From contig JAAALK010000079.1 in NCBI GenBank assembly GCA_019279435.1, positions 61,886,330-61,950,329 on the forward strand: DNA of 64,000 nt. Direction: 5' to 3'. Below, one piece after another: positions 10,821 to 22,842 of the stretch. This DNA is from Zizania palustris (Eukaryota > Streptophyta > Magnoliopsida > Poales > Poaceae). Within the stretch, counting starts at the first letter, position 1, and every line of letters starts with the position of its first letter. Under the pieces are notes generated by a model. That model was not told the DNA's origin. It worked only from the letters and a program-made list of their open reading frames with translations, and made no database searches. The position numbers and the translations under genes are program-made.

Positions 10821-13337
10821 TCATGACCACTTAGACAGTGTTTTCTTCACACCTTTCAAAATCTTCATAAACCACATTGTGTTCATGACAAAGAGCACTG
10901 ACGGCACAATAAATGTCAAGTAGTACCCAAAAGCATGCATCTGCACTACCTGTATTGTAGTCGACAAGAAAAATACAACAGTAAGATTGTGTCGGATGGC
11001 ATGCAGATGATGTGTAGTTTTGTACTTTTAATACAATAAAATATAATTACTGCATCTGCAATGGAGATGTTAGTACCTGACTGTAGTGGAAATAGATGTG
11101 GTAAAATACGTAGATGAACAAAAGTATCCTTGCCACCTGATTGAAGAAGCAAACACTTGCTATGATCAAGAGCCAGAAGCATGAAACAAGGAAAAGAAAT
11201 TGTCTTGCGACTAAAAAGGTTAGGCAGATGGAGTTACTTCAACACAATTTTATCAGGACTGTTATTCACAAACTTATGAATATAGATCATTCTCTTTTTG
11301 TTAACCACTCTGACGGTATGGTATTTTTTATTGTTGGTCATCACCAAAGATTCATGCTGAAACTTCACAATTTATATTTCTACAGAATAGAGTACACTGC
11401 AAAGAAAGGCCTTAACTCACCAGCCATACAATAAACATCAGAATACCATTAACCAAGTAAGCACTTGACTTCTTCAGCCCAGCTGTGTCAAGAAACCTGG
11501 AAATAAAGCCAAACAACAGTAAGCTATAACCAAATAATTGAGATTGAAATAACTTAATACAAGAAATGGAACATGTTCAACTGCTTACCATCTCAAGTTG
11601 ATTTCAGGGGTAGTTGTTTCTGAAATAAGAACCATGTATGTGTAAAACTGACCCTCCCCTGACAACATTGTATAAGCTATTGCAACTAGGGAGATAGTAT
11701 GATGGAGGACCTGCAATAACAGCATACAACCAATGAACCAATATGATAATGCTAGTCAGGCAACAGTTTACTCTCAAACATGTTGCCAAATTTAGGGTTA
11801 ATTTTTTTCGTGCCATTACAATTTTTGCGGTTTGCCAATATACCATCGATGTGTCACTGACAGATGGGGGCCGTCACAGTCACCGACAGTGGCATATAAG
11901 CAATTTTTGAAAATTATAATGGCATGTGAGTAATTTTCCCCCAAATTTATGGCATGAACTTAATCCAACCAAACTAAATTTAAATAAACCTAATTCATTA
12001 GCAGTTTTATTAGTTTATAACAATATGCTCACAAATGTTCAGAACGTACATATTCCATTCCACCCAGGGAAGGATACAACCAGAAGATCATTGCAAGGTC
12101 AGAAATGAAGTAGCCCACAGAAACCTGTGAGCATACAGCCAGGACACCAATATGTCAATTGAACAATTCAATATAAATTCAGCGTAAAAGAAGTAAAAAA
12201 GTCACCGAAGATAATGAATGTTATTCAGTACCCCTAATGCAAAAGTGGAGATGATTGAATTGCGGAATGTAATGGGTCCCGTAAGGCGATCGGAGAAAAG
12301 ATCTGTAGAGATGACAAGATACAATGATATAGCTGTGATAAAGATTGCATGTGCGCTGGACATACCCCTGAAAAAGTTAATTTAATGTCACTATGAAATT
12401 TATGGAAACAAACAATCAGGGTGGGAGAAATATATGTATTAGCTCCAACAAGACTAACCTGTTGTTCCATTCAACTCGTTGTATCTTTGTCAATGAAGAA
12501 TAGCCCTTAAAATAAAATGAGCTCAATAGCCGTGTGAGATCATAAGCCTACAGAGATCATGCCATTATGAAATTAGAAACATGCCGCTGAATAATTAAAA
12601 GTTGGTTTCTCTGACACAATAAGTGATTGCAGCAGTTCCAAAAATGCTATGCCAGTAGCTCGCGATAATATGACATATCATGTGGCATTCAAAAGGTACT
12701 CTAAAAGAATCCTTTGTCATTCATGAAACGGAAAAATATCTAGTTAACGGTTGTTAGTTGTATGTCATGAATCAAACACTAGATATCATTTTTGTCTCGT
12801 TCTACATTCTTGAGTTAAAACAAGCCCGCTCAACTTGAAGTGAAAACAGCATGGTGGATCAATGCTGAACACAAAAGATCCCCAAGAATGCTAAACTTAA
12901 CAGAAACTTTGCTACAAGTTGGTTCAATGATCAAATTGCAACTGCCCCCCAAAATATATGAAATGAAGAGGACAATCAATGTGTTCAACAACACGTTAAC
13001 CAGACCTTGCTAAAAATAGTACCAGAAAATACTTAGTCTTATTGCAGTGATTAGCCCTGTATAACATGCTGGACCATCCGATGTCATTACTTGGTTGAAG
13101 TCCAAGAGTTACTAAAGCTCTCAAGTCTCAACTGTAACAATTCTTCTCATAGATAACCGGTGGCAAGCATTATGCTGATTAAACAATCACCAACTTTGAA
13201 ACAAGGAGAGTGGATCAAATTACCATCTTGCACAAAACAATGCCAACGAACACCGAGGTGTATGGAACGAGTAGATCAGCTAGCAAGTAGTCTCTCATCA
13301 ACGCCTGAGCTTGATACTTGTAGGCCGTCATCGCCAT
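10821..13337 (-). CDS. TLC-domain (TRAM/LAG1/CLN8) membrane protein, TMEM56-like
   Basis: Eight coding exons on the minus strand: 13337-13224, 12547-12459, 12367-12232, 12124-12050, 11710-11589, 11496-11421, 11136-11077, 10949-10821. All junctions are GT-AG, phases agree and the joined frame gives 266 residues, the usual size for this family. It starts MAMTAYKYQAQALMRDYLL, an N-terminal helix typical of the plant branch. TLC signatures include QRVEWNNRGMSSAHAIFI, VGYFISDLAMIFW, VLHHTISLVAIAY with a conserved His pair, and the C-terminal cytosolic tail MWFMKILKGVKKTLSKWS. Several transmembrane helices are evident. Family members sit in the endoplasmic reticulum or related membranes and are linked to lipid handling; substrate unknown here. 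Intron 4 holds a MITE (11795-11940). Confidence 0.88.
11795..11940. mobile_element. Mutator-like MITE in TLC gene intron 4
   Basis: A 146-bp element beginning GGGTTAATTTTTTTCGTGCC and ending with the complementary TAATTTTCCC, flanked by a perfect 9-bp duplication CCAAATTTA (11786-11794 and 11941-11949). A central near-palindrome lies around CCGTCACAGTCACCGACAG. Related copies lie at 35564-35675 and 49031-49175. Confidence 0.8.
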
Positions 13338-13569
13338 CCTTGTTGATTATACTACCTGCATCAGCATCACAAGCAGATGTTGGGATGAAACCACATTTGA
13401 AACAGATTGGAAAGATGAATCATTTGGCGCCTCGAACATCTGCAGAAATCACGGGCGGACCTAACGTGGGGGCATTCAGCTGAAACGCCAAACTTTTTTG
13501 GAAACCAACTGCTATTAGCACTGCTCCACGCATCAACAACAATCCGGAAAAGGTACCAACCCAGTGCGG

Positions 13570-13935
13570 AACTCCGGATGGATCACCAACCAATCCACGT
13601 CACGCCCGCTCGCCGAGGAGGAGGAGGAGGAGGAGGAGGAGGAGGTATGGCTACGAGATACGAACAAATACCTTCGATTCGATCCGAACCGAGACGGAGG
13701 CCGGTGTGTGGAATGAGGCCGGAGTGCCGGACGGCGGACGGCCGCGTCGCCCCTCCAAACCTGCTCGCCGGCCGCGCGCGGCAAGGCGAGGCGGGTGCCC
13801 GCAGAGTAAGCGAAGGCGCAGCTACACGCGTGGAGCGGGAACGGGGGAGGCGTGGGGAGGGAGTGGGAGAGGGCTCAGCTCCATTCCTCTCCTCGGTGAT
13901 GTTGCTTTCGGCTGGCGGTGAGCAGGACTAAGGCT
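13570..13935 (-). promoter_or_regulatory. GC-rich leader/promoter region of the TLC gene
   Basis: A CpG-rich block with a (GGA)n run at 13615-13645 lies upstream of the TLC start codon at 13337. AT-rich DNA begins right after it. This is the usual look of a grass 5' UTR or promoter; a leader intron between it and the start codon is likely but was not mapped. Confidence 0.35.
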
Positions 13936-14035
13936 GGAGGAGGGAGATGACGCAATGGTAGCTCATTCGCAACAACCATTTTATTACATAAAATAATTAA
14001 GGACATAATTATCATGTCATTATAACTAGCTAATA

Positions 14036-14276
14036 CTCCCTCCGAGTACTTTTAAACTGCGTAGTTGACTTTTATCTCAATGTCTAACCATTCGTCTTAT
14101 TTAAAAAACTTTTTAAAATATCATTTATTTCGCTACAATTTGTTTTATTGATGAAAGTATTTCAAGTATAACCTATATTTTTGCATATATACAAAAAAAA
14201 TTGAATAAAATTTATGGTCAAAGGTCAAACATTGAGATAAAAGTCAGTTGCGTAATTTAAAAGTTAACGGAGCGAG
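14036..14276. mobile_element. Stowaway MITE
   Basis: A 241-bp element with ends CTCCCTCCGAGTACTTTTAA and the complement of CTCGCTCCGTTAACTTTTAA, flanked by TA on both sides. The inverted arms are long and extend through TGACTTTTATCTCAATGT. Classic Stowaway (Tc1/mariner) features. Confidence 0.85.
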
Positions 14277-14671
14277 TAGCTTATTACTTAATTTTGGCAT
14301 GTACGGGGGGAGGTAAGAGTTACCAGCTCTATCAAAAATAAATGTTCATCCATGACTCAATTTTTATTTCAAAACAAATATTCATATACTAAGAGTTAAG
14401 AGGCATTTAAGTTGTTTTACTTTCATGCTAATTTGCCTCTCAAATAATCGATTAATACTTTATATTTGGTTGTTGACCGTGCTAATATAATCATTGCACA
14501 TTTGCACTTCCATCCTGGCAAACCGGAAGGTACGGGTGTCATTTCACAGGACAGAAACTATTGGCAGTATATTATCATATGGTTTAGCCTAAAATTAGCT
14601 GGATTTGTTAACCAGGTGCATGCTGTGCACGTTATCCGACGGCGATCTCATGGCCCCGTAGTGACGACCAC

Positions 14672-15091
14672 GCGTTTGGTTCCGGATGGGATAGGCTATC
14701 AAATCTAATCAATATTGTTCGGTTGAAAGGTGAGGATTGATGTGATGACTAAATATTTCTTCAATATATTAGATAATATATTAGACGGAGAAATTTATAA
14801 ATTTTTCTGGATGAGTTTATTTTTGGACAAGATAATGTGGCATCTTTTGATTTTTCGTTTATAAATATTTAAATGATTTTCCCTCCCAAATTATTTATTC
14901 AATTTATAATCTAATTATATCATTGTGTTGATTATAATTTAATTTATAAAATAATTTCTCATATGATTAAATTTTTGTTAGAAAATATAGTTGACAAGTG
15001 GGTTCCACTAAATTTAAATTTATCTCATCTAAGTTATGTACATCTAACTAAACAAAAAATTATATCATCTTATCCATTCGACTAAATACCT
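14672..15091. mobile_element. MITE-like inverted repeat (weak)
   Basis: Ends GCGTTTGGTTCCGGATGGGA and the complement of GGTATTTAGTCGAATGGATA are partly complementary across about 420 bp of AT-rich DNA. No clear target duplication. Probably an old MITE. Confidence 0.35.
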
Positions 15092-15717
15092 CAAATGTAA
15101 CATCCTATTTTTAAATTTATAGATAAAATCATCATATCCATCTCCGTCCCCAATTTTCTCGCTTGTTGACACAAACTGAGCTAACGTAGTGTTCTCAAAC
15201 GAAGTTTAACTATTCGTGAAGAATGTTGTTACCTCTGTTTTAAAATAGGTAATTCGGTACTTTTTACTACTTAGAGAAGTTGTTGTTTTTTGCAGTTCTT
15301 GCATAAGTCGTTTGGTATTTTAACTCTTTGTTAAATATAAATTGTATAAGTCGTTTTAAAACCTCCGGACATTTCGTTATTTTATCTAATATGTTTGTAA
15401 AAAAAGGAACGTTTCTTTTTGGACGGACGAGTCCGAAATACAGATACTACCAAGGTGCAGCTAGCAAAATCACCAGAAAGATGTACTGTGATTGGAAGCC
15501 AAGCAAGCGATCAGGCTGGTAGTGGTAGATTTGGATCAGACTAGAGAAGAAGATTGAAGATTACGTGGTCTCGACGGAGCCCACCCACCGCTCGCGCGCG
15601 GCTTTTGCTCTCTCCTCTCCTCTCCTCGCCTCGCCTCGCCTCGCCCATAAATTCGTGGACCGACCGCCCAGCGATCGAAGCCGGCCGCGCACGACGTCGA
15701 CGGCGACGGCGACGGAA

Positions 15718-15807
15718 ATGTTTCCGGTGGGCGCGCCGTCGGTGTCGGCGGACGTGTTCCTCGCCTTAATCTACGTCAAAGTTTTAGATCATTTAGAAAA
15801 GATTTAG
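15718..15807 (+). pseudogene. Possible truncated first exon
   Basis: A GC-rich leader with a CCTCG repeat and a CCCATAAATTC box is followed by ATG and the reading MFPVGAPSVSADVFLA. The composition then turns abruptly AT-rich and a stop follows at 15805-15807. This looks like the start of a grass gene cut by an insertion, or a captured gene fragment. No family recognised. Confidence 0.28.
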
Positions 15808-17756
15808 AGTTTTGGTAGAGGCTCTCGTATCTTAAAATAAAATTCAGATTGAAGCTCCGGAACATGTGTGATCTACTTAGCGGCTTTAGAAATTGGCTTC
15901 AGTTTTTAGGGATTTTATATATTTTTCTGAGGTAAAGCATCTGAAACTACATGAAGCCTATTCCACTGTGACAATGCATTTTTTAAACACTTTGATTTAG
16001 ATTCAGAGTCTAGTAAACACGTTTGATTTGATTCAAGGTTACGAGCAACCTAACCATATTATAGTCAGAGAATTTTTGACTTTAGTGGAATATGTAATTT
16101 GCTGTCATTTATTGCCCGTAGCCAACATATTAACTGGCAACTACGGAACCTTTATGTTCTCGTTCACTCTACAAAAAATAATAACATTTCAAATCAAACA
16201 ACACTTTATGTACTTCATTTGTCTAAAAAATATAAGGCATACATGCATTTTTTAAAAGGTCAATATTTTTAACTTCTTACTAAAATTAAATTAATTATAT
16301 GTATCTTTATGTTATGTGATACGGTTGAATTTGTACATAAAACACAAATTTATCATACTATATATTATAAAAAAACTAATGGTCAAATTTCATGTTGAAA
16401 ACCATGTCAAAAACTCATACACCTTTTTTTTTTTAAAAAAAAGAGGGAGTGCCTTACTGCAATTTGATAAAGTTTCAACTAGCTACGAGCCAAACATGTT
16501 AGTACCTTTTTTCCCCACAGAACCTAGTGACCAATAATCTCATGGAAAAAAAAGAGAGAGCACTACGAGCGTGTCCCCGCTCGTACGTGTAGGCAATGAT
16601 TTCTGGTCAACCCCTCAATTTTCTTGTGCCATGCGTGCAAGTAGGTTGTCTACTTGTCCCTTTCCGAAAAGCCAGAAAAAAAGGACTGACCTGCATGAGT
16701 CGCAACTACTTTGAACGAGCAGGTCGAATCACTGGTTGAGATCTCACTCCACACAAACGCAAGTAGTACATCAAGTGAGAAGCTAAAAATATAGTACTTA
16801 AATTAACCATTTTTAATTTAACCGGATCCTGATATCTACATTGAAGTTAGAGTGGACCACCTAAAACTGATTAAATCCTGCTCCACCACTCCAGTTTATT
16901 TTTCTGTAGCAGAGAACATAATCCACTCTTCACGAAAAGTGTTTGACTTGACTCTAACTTCACAAGATAAAAAACTGAAGCCCTATCAAACATACCCTTA
17001 TAATCCATTAAGATTTTGGAGATTTATGTAACTATATGTACTGCCATCGACAACGGGGAGCGAGCCAGGAAGACGACGTTACAGATGCGTAGAATTCTAC
17101 AGATGCGTAGAATTAGATGAAAAGATTGTTAATATGATTCTGGATTCAGTTAAGTCAAAAGGAAGAAGAGAAATGCCTACATTAACAGTTCACATTCTCA
17201 CTCCAGTTTTCTTTTTCTAGCCATATCCCTGAAGGCTGCATCTTGGAAAACAAGGAGCTAAGCAGACGGTTTCATATACAGTTATCTGAAGGTACCACAT
17301 AAACATTCAGACATGGTGGAAGTTGGTTGCTTCATTCCAAAAATGCTACTCTAGAAGCACTGAACTAATAATTGGGTAAAACATACGAGAGTAAACAAGA
17401 CGGCTAAAATCATTGTGGAATTGATCACTGGCAATTATTAGTACACTAGAGCCATGCCGTCATGCCGAATCACAGCAACTACAAGATAGCTTTGCAGGAA
17501 AGAAAACCATAGCACCATATACTTGCTTGGATAAATAGTTCAAATTGCACCACTCACTAGTCAAAACAAGCTCCATTTTGTTCCTTCCCTCCTTTTTCTG
17601 ATGTACTGAATGCTGAACAGATCAGGCTTATCTACTGAAATTACCATGACAGTTTTCCTTTCATATGGGCCAGTTTAACCCTTTCATCAAGCATTGACAA
17701 CGGTGAAGTAACGACGCTGCCAAGCTGCCACTGCAGATTGTACTTAACTGCTAATA
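15808..17756. other. AT-rich intergenic DNA and 3' flank of the NPR-like gene
   Basis: No conserved reading frame. It holds MITE remnants (a Stowaway-like scrap around 16210-16260 and an inverted-repeat scrap around 16770-17000) and a small tandem pair ACAGATGCGTAGAATT at 17090-17113. Confidence 0.5.
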
Positions 17757-20326
17757 TTACCGTGATAACTTCCCTTTCCTATAGCCCTGTCTAACCTTTC
17801 CATCATACCTCAGTGATGAAGATGAGGATGTTGAGGAAGATATTGCAGTGCTAGCTGCCTTATCTTTGGTGAAGGCCTTCCGCACATCCTCTCTGAGCTC
17901 AGAAAAGCGCATTCTCTTGACTTGCTGGTCTTCTGGTGTGCCACTTTCAAGGAAGACCAAATCAGTGGATTCTTCATTGAGGAACTTGTCAAGAACTTCT
18001 GAACAATGCGGGAAATATCGTCGTCCGAGCTCAACTGAAACATGAACAGAAGTTTTTTTGATAACAGTAGAGAGCATCGCTTATAATACATGCATGATCA
18101 TAGGTTAAAAAACGACCTGTTTTTGTCAAGGCATCAAGGCGTTCACGCAACCTTTTGTTTTGCATCGTGGGGGTCTCATTTAGGTCAACCTCCTTCCGTT
18201 TACTGGAATTAGCTGATGTGAGACCAGCAAACTCTTCAGTTGAGTCAGCTTGTGCTATGCGCATGACAAGCTTGGCTTCGGCAGGGAAAAATATTCTGGC
18301 AAAGGCAACTGCATGGATACGGAAATGGATTTCAGGAATGATTTTCAGAATTGTGTGTTCTAGTCTTTAGCTGGAAAGGAAAAAAAAACTAGTACAAATT
18401 ATAATCCCCACTGATACTGAATGTAGCATTAGGTTCCCTCTTTTGTGCTGCATGTTATATTAAGTTATTGGAGCATATAGCTATCACAAAAATAAAGGAA
18501 AGAAATCATTGAATAGTTTTTCATGTAGATGATATTTGCACATTACTACCAATAGAACCTATGTCCACAGAACTTACTGAGAATATAGCAGCTAACTAAT
18601 CTAGTCAGAGCATATGCTTCCAAATTCAAGACAAGGAAAAAGGCACCAGTTTCTCAAAAACACACTCCAGGGTACTATCAAACAATGGTAAAACATGGAC
18701 TAGGATCGTCGGCAACTAGTACAGATAACACTGAAGTTCTTAAAAGCCTAACTTGAAGAAAACAAACTGAGTTACCAAGATAAATATATGCAAACCTCTA
18801 TTCTCCAAGTTTATTAGCCTCATGTGAAAATTATCAACCAACAAAGGTGTAGCAATTGACTCCTCTGCAGAGATCTGGTACTCCAAAATGAATAATTTCC
18901 TTTTTATTTCTTGCTGTAAGATGTCGATGCACAAGTAGGCCTTGCTTCTCTCCTTGCCCTTCTCTAACTTGCCGTTGCAATCTTTTTCTCTCGTTAATCT
19001 CTTGCAGATAGTAAGAGCATCACGCCCATCTAGCGTCGTCTCCAGCACAGAGGCCCCCTTTTCTATAAGTGAAACAATGATATCCGGTTCTCGCCTCATG
19101 CAAGCCATATGGAGTGGTGTGTATCCACTGCAATTCTTCAGATTAACATTAGCGGAGTCCCGTTTCAGCAATTCCGCCAACACTTTGGGCTCACAGTAGG
19201 CTGCAGCATAGTGTACTGCAAATGCATCATCCAAGGTGACCGGAGACTCTTTTAGAAGCATGTCTACAAGATCAACATCATCAGAATCCAAGGCCTTGTG
19301 GATGTTCCTAACCCTCTTCTCATGCTCAGGGTCCAGAATGCTACTGAGTGATTCATCAGGCCAACAGACTTCCTTGACCTTGGCATATATATCATCTGGA
19401 AGCCCCTTCTCAAGGTAATGGTTGTCAAGGTTCGAGGTGGCAACCCTTCGAATACATTGATTCAGCAGGTCTGTAAGAACGCAGGTGGAAGCAACCAGAA
19501 TAATTGGCAGTATGTCTTCAGCCAGAGCTATCATAACAAAATCAGACAGCCGCCGCTGCGACACATGTAAGAACTCCATGGTTAGGACTTAGGAGTTAGG
19601 ACTCCTCATACTTATGTGTGCAAGTCAGCATTCAGCAACTCATTTCGAGTTTTCAACACAGAAATGATGAATTGTTTGCAAATAAAAATGATTCATTTCA
19701 TTTGTAATACCCTCATGTAAGTTCTGAAACTGAAGTTGCTAGTGTACTATATATACTATGAGTATGGAAACACATTTTGGTAGATGGTGGTAGTTCATTA
19801 CCTGGAAGAGGGAAACGAGCTCGGAGATCTGGAAGCCGGAGGCAGCGTACGTGGACTCGACGACGAAGTCTATCGCCGGCCGGCACGCTTGGTGGGTGCA
19901 CACGTCGTCCAAGCAGATGGCCGCCTCAGGGGGCGGCAGGCGCCCAGTATACAGGTAACCAAGAACGGCTACGAGGGCGTCGCGCCCGATGTGGCTCCCG
20001 CCGGGGACCAGCTCGCCGAGCTTTAGCTGCGGCTTCTCGCCGGCGTTGGCGTGGGCGGGGAGGGAGGAGAAATGGTTGTAGAAGAAGCTGCTCCTGGCGG
20101 CGAGGATACAGCGGTGGACGCCGACGATGGCTCCACCGGTGTCGCCGCCTCCTGCGGACAGGACGATCTCGGCGTCCGCGCAGTTGAGGAAGGTAGGGTC
20201 GAGGAGGCGGTCGAGGCTTCTGCTAAGGCGGTCGAGGCTGACAGCGTCGAGGTCGGCACGAGCTGCCTGGGGCGGGGGCGGTGACGGCGGCGACGAGGAG
20301 GAGAAGCTTATGGTCGACGAGTCCAT
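17757..20326 (-). CDS. NH3: NPR1-like salicylic-acid receptor/co-repressor, NPR3/NPR4 type
   Basis: Four exons on the minus strand, the standard NPR layout: 20326-19802, 19555-18796, 18308-18117, 18034-17757, GT-AG junctions, phases agree, 584 residues. The start MDSSTISFSS is the family start; a TTG codon upstream in frame is not used. An N-terminal BTB/POZ domain (about 35-175) includes a C2HC cluster (CLDDVCTHQACRPA). Ankyrin repeats follow (about 250-360, e.g. YTPLHMACMRREPDIIVSLI), then the NPR1/NIM1 C-terminal domain with LENRVAFARIFFPAEAK; its Arg probably corresponds to the salicylate-binding Arg of NPR1/NPR4. VDLNETP is the EAR-like repression motif of the NPR3/4 clade. Family role: adaptor for Cullin-3 and TGA factors in salicylate immunity. 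The NH3 symbol comes from remembered similarity and neighbouring genes; NH2 is the alternative. Confidence 0.9.
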
Positions 20327-20360
20327 GGAGAGCAAGGTGGACTAGAAGGTTCTGGAAGCT

Positions 20361-20368
20361 TATTTATA
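20361..20368 (-). promoter_or_regulatory. TATA box of the NPR-like gene
   Basis: Minus-strand TATAAATA lies 35 bases before the ATG at 20326. If used at the normal spacing, the leader would be only a few bases, so a second upstream start is possible. Confidence 0.45.
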
Positions 20369-22029
20369 GCTTATGATTCTTGCAATCGCTTAGGCAAAAA
20401 TCCCAACCCCGGAATGCCCCAAATATCGAAGCTTTTCCACATGCTCCAAAGATTGAAGGCTTCTGTGTCTCTACACACGATTTCGACTGTCGGCTGGAAT
20501 CAAACGCTTCCAAGACTCAAACTTCCTGAGGTAAACCCTCCAGACAGCACGAGAACTACCAAATTAAGCATAAACTTCCTAGGATCAAGCCAAGAATGAA
20601 GAAAGGTCAGAGGTTCCCCAAAATCCAAACCAAGAACAGCAAACTCTCCCGGGCAGGGAGCGCCGGATCCAAGCTCCCACACGCTCAGGGGAGCTTCGAG
20701 GCAGGGGAAAAAAGCAGAGCAGAGCAGCGGCTAACCCCACCCACAAGCCTCGGAAAGAAAGCTCGCGCGGGTTTGGAAGCAACTAAGCGGAGCAGAGAGG
20801 AGGACGAAACGATGCCGCAGCCGACACCCTCCTCCCTCTTGTATCGAAATTCCGCGCGTTTTTTTCCTTTCTTCCTTCTTTTATCGCCTCTCGGCTCCAT
20901 CGACGGGAGTGGTGGGAACCGGGAAGGAAACAAGAACGTGCGTGTTTTGGCGTGGCGATGTGAGGATGCCGGAGCGATGGCCGTGACGCGGCGACCAACG
21001 TCACGACGGTGACGTCGTCCGGGAAGAAAACTCGCCGGGTCTTGCGAGGAATACTGTGCCTGCTCCGGTCAGTCGTCCGGATGGATTCGGATTGCCGATT
21101 GGCCGACTTGCCGGCCGCTCCGTGAGCGGCGGGCCCACGTGCCAGTGGGTCGTGCGGCGGCACAGTGTGTGTCTGTGTGACTGTGTCTGTGTGCGCATCA
21201 TGGCATGGCTACCGGCCGCGGCCGTGGTGGGGTTTGGATCGACGGGGGGACGACCTTGACGTTGACTAGCTAGTTTGCTCTTTGCTGAGGAAGATGCTCC
21301 CTTTCACTAGTTGGTTACATGAAAAAAGAACCAACATGTTGGGACTTGGTTAGATGAAGTACTTTTATGTTTAAATGTTTAATTATCCTGTCCATTGGCT
21401 GCTTGCTGCGTAGTAGTGGACGTCGTTATTATAGCGTGAGATATTAACAGTTCGATCCGTCCAACCATTGATAAGTGTAGGGAAGAACTCCACATACACA
21501 GCATTTAAGCATCTACAGATCGATGGAACACATCTCATCCGATCGACAAACGCACCAGTGTTGCTGGATTCCACCGTATCCACGCAACTCTGTATCTCAT
21601 CGGGCCCGCCTAATATAGCGACAATCTGTGTTAAGGCGGCAGCGGCAAGCAAAAGGCGAGTAACGAAGGTGAGTTATTACACTACGAGAGAGCACGTTGC
21701 AAGTTGTGGATATACTACATCCTTTTCCAGCTTTCTTAAATCTTTTAAGTAGTTCTAGATATAGACAATAAACAGCTAGCAAAGTTACATGCTTTCGTGT
21801 CGGACATCGATAGATTCGTGTATCAAATATCTGATCTGGCCCCGGTAGTCTGGGCGGATCTCTGGCTTCATCGGCTATATTGCCACCCATAATCGAATAG
21901 CTGATCGAGATGCATGGGAAGTGGGAAGCTTCTTCGACGATGCATGCATGATGGGGCGGGAAAGGAATGATGCCATCCAGAAAAGGCCGAAAGGGAAGTG
22001 CCTCTAGTCGCGTTACCAATCAATTGCAT
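20369..22029. other. Upstream region of the NPR-like gene and intergenic DNA
   Basis: Purine-rich then GC-rich sequence to about 21250, followed by AT-rich DNA. Open frames here on both strands look compositional only. A (TGTC/TGTG)-rich run lies at 21165-21195. Confidence 0.4.
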
Positions 22030-22518
22030 GCTTATTTGGATCTAAAGAGCTAATGTAAGATATGATTAAAATTAATGACTAAATTTTAGTTACTTTTTGT
22101 TTGAATTCATTGACTAAAGTAACGGTTAAAGGCTTTATTGTCATGTTGAATGACTCAAATGCCCATATTTATTACTCCTTGTTTTTTCATGCATGCATGT
22201 ATTGTGAGGGTAGAGGTGGGAAAATGAGCATATGAGCCCCTTTTTAGCTCTTGGTGTTTAGATCTTTAGCCTTTAAAGTAATTAAGAGGGTGTTTAGATC
22301 TAAGGGGCTAAAGCAAAAGGAGATCAAGGCTAAAAAGAGGCTAGAAATTTTTAGTCCATTAGCCTCTAAGAAATAGCTAAGAGGGGCTAAAATGCCCCCT
22401 CTTCACTCATCATAAATGCTTTAGCCTTTTTTTAGTCTTTGATCCAAACAAATGTGACTAAAATTTTAGTCTATATTTTAGTCACTTTGTTTTAACACTT
22501 TGGATCCAAACAAATCCT
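22030..22518. mobile_element. Nested MITE-like inverted repeats
   Basis: The outer ends GCTTATTTGGATCTAAAG and CTTTGGATCCAAACAAA are inverted. Inside, 22288-22450 has its own ends GGGTGTTTAGATC and GATCCAAACA with a second shell GGGGCTAAAG/CTTTAGCC. This looks like one MITE inserted in a relative. Target duplications not clear. Confidence 0.5.
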
Positions 22519-22526
22519 AAATTTTA

Positions 22527-22840
22527 CTCCCTCCTTCCCATTATCTTCATCATCTAACAACTTGACACAATGACCAAAGCGAGAGATATAAAACTTAAAT
22601 TCTCTTCGTATGTTGTGTTTGTTGCTTTGTTTTTCCACACTCTTAACCTGCATGTGCATGTGGCCATGTGGAGTACTAGTAAAAGAAGAAACAAAAGCGG
22701 AAGTCAAAGCCATGCATGCGGACTCTAAATTAATTCGCACATAATACGATGTGCTGCTTTAATGACGCAACTATTAGATGATGTAGATTGTGGAAAATCT
22801 GAAAAACGTTTAGATGATGAAGATAATAGGAAAGAGGGAG
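22527..22840. mobile_element. Stowaway-like MITE
   Basis: Inverted ends CTCCCTCCTTCCCATTATCT and the complement of CTCCCTCTTTCCTATTATCT, continuing through TCATCATCTAA, with TA on both flanks (22525-22526 and 22841-22842). 314 bp. Confidence 0.75.
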
Positions 22841-22842
22841 TA

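Noticed and set aside
20596..21163. Open frames upstream of the NPR-like gene
   Set aside because: They lie in the GC/purine-rich promoter region, overlap on both strands and show no conserved motifs.
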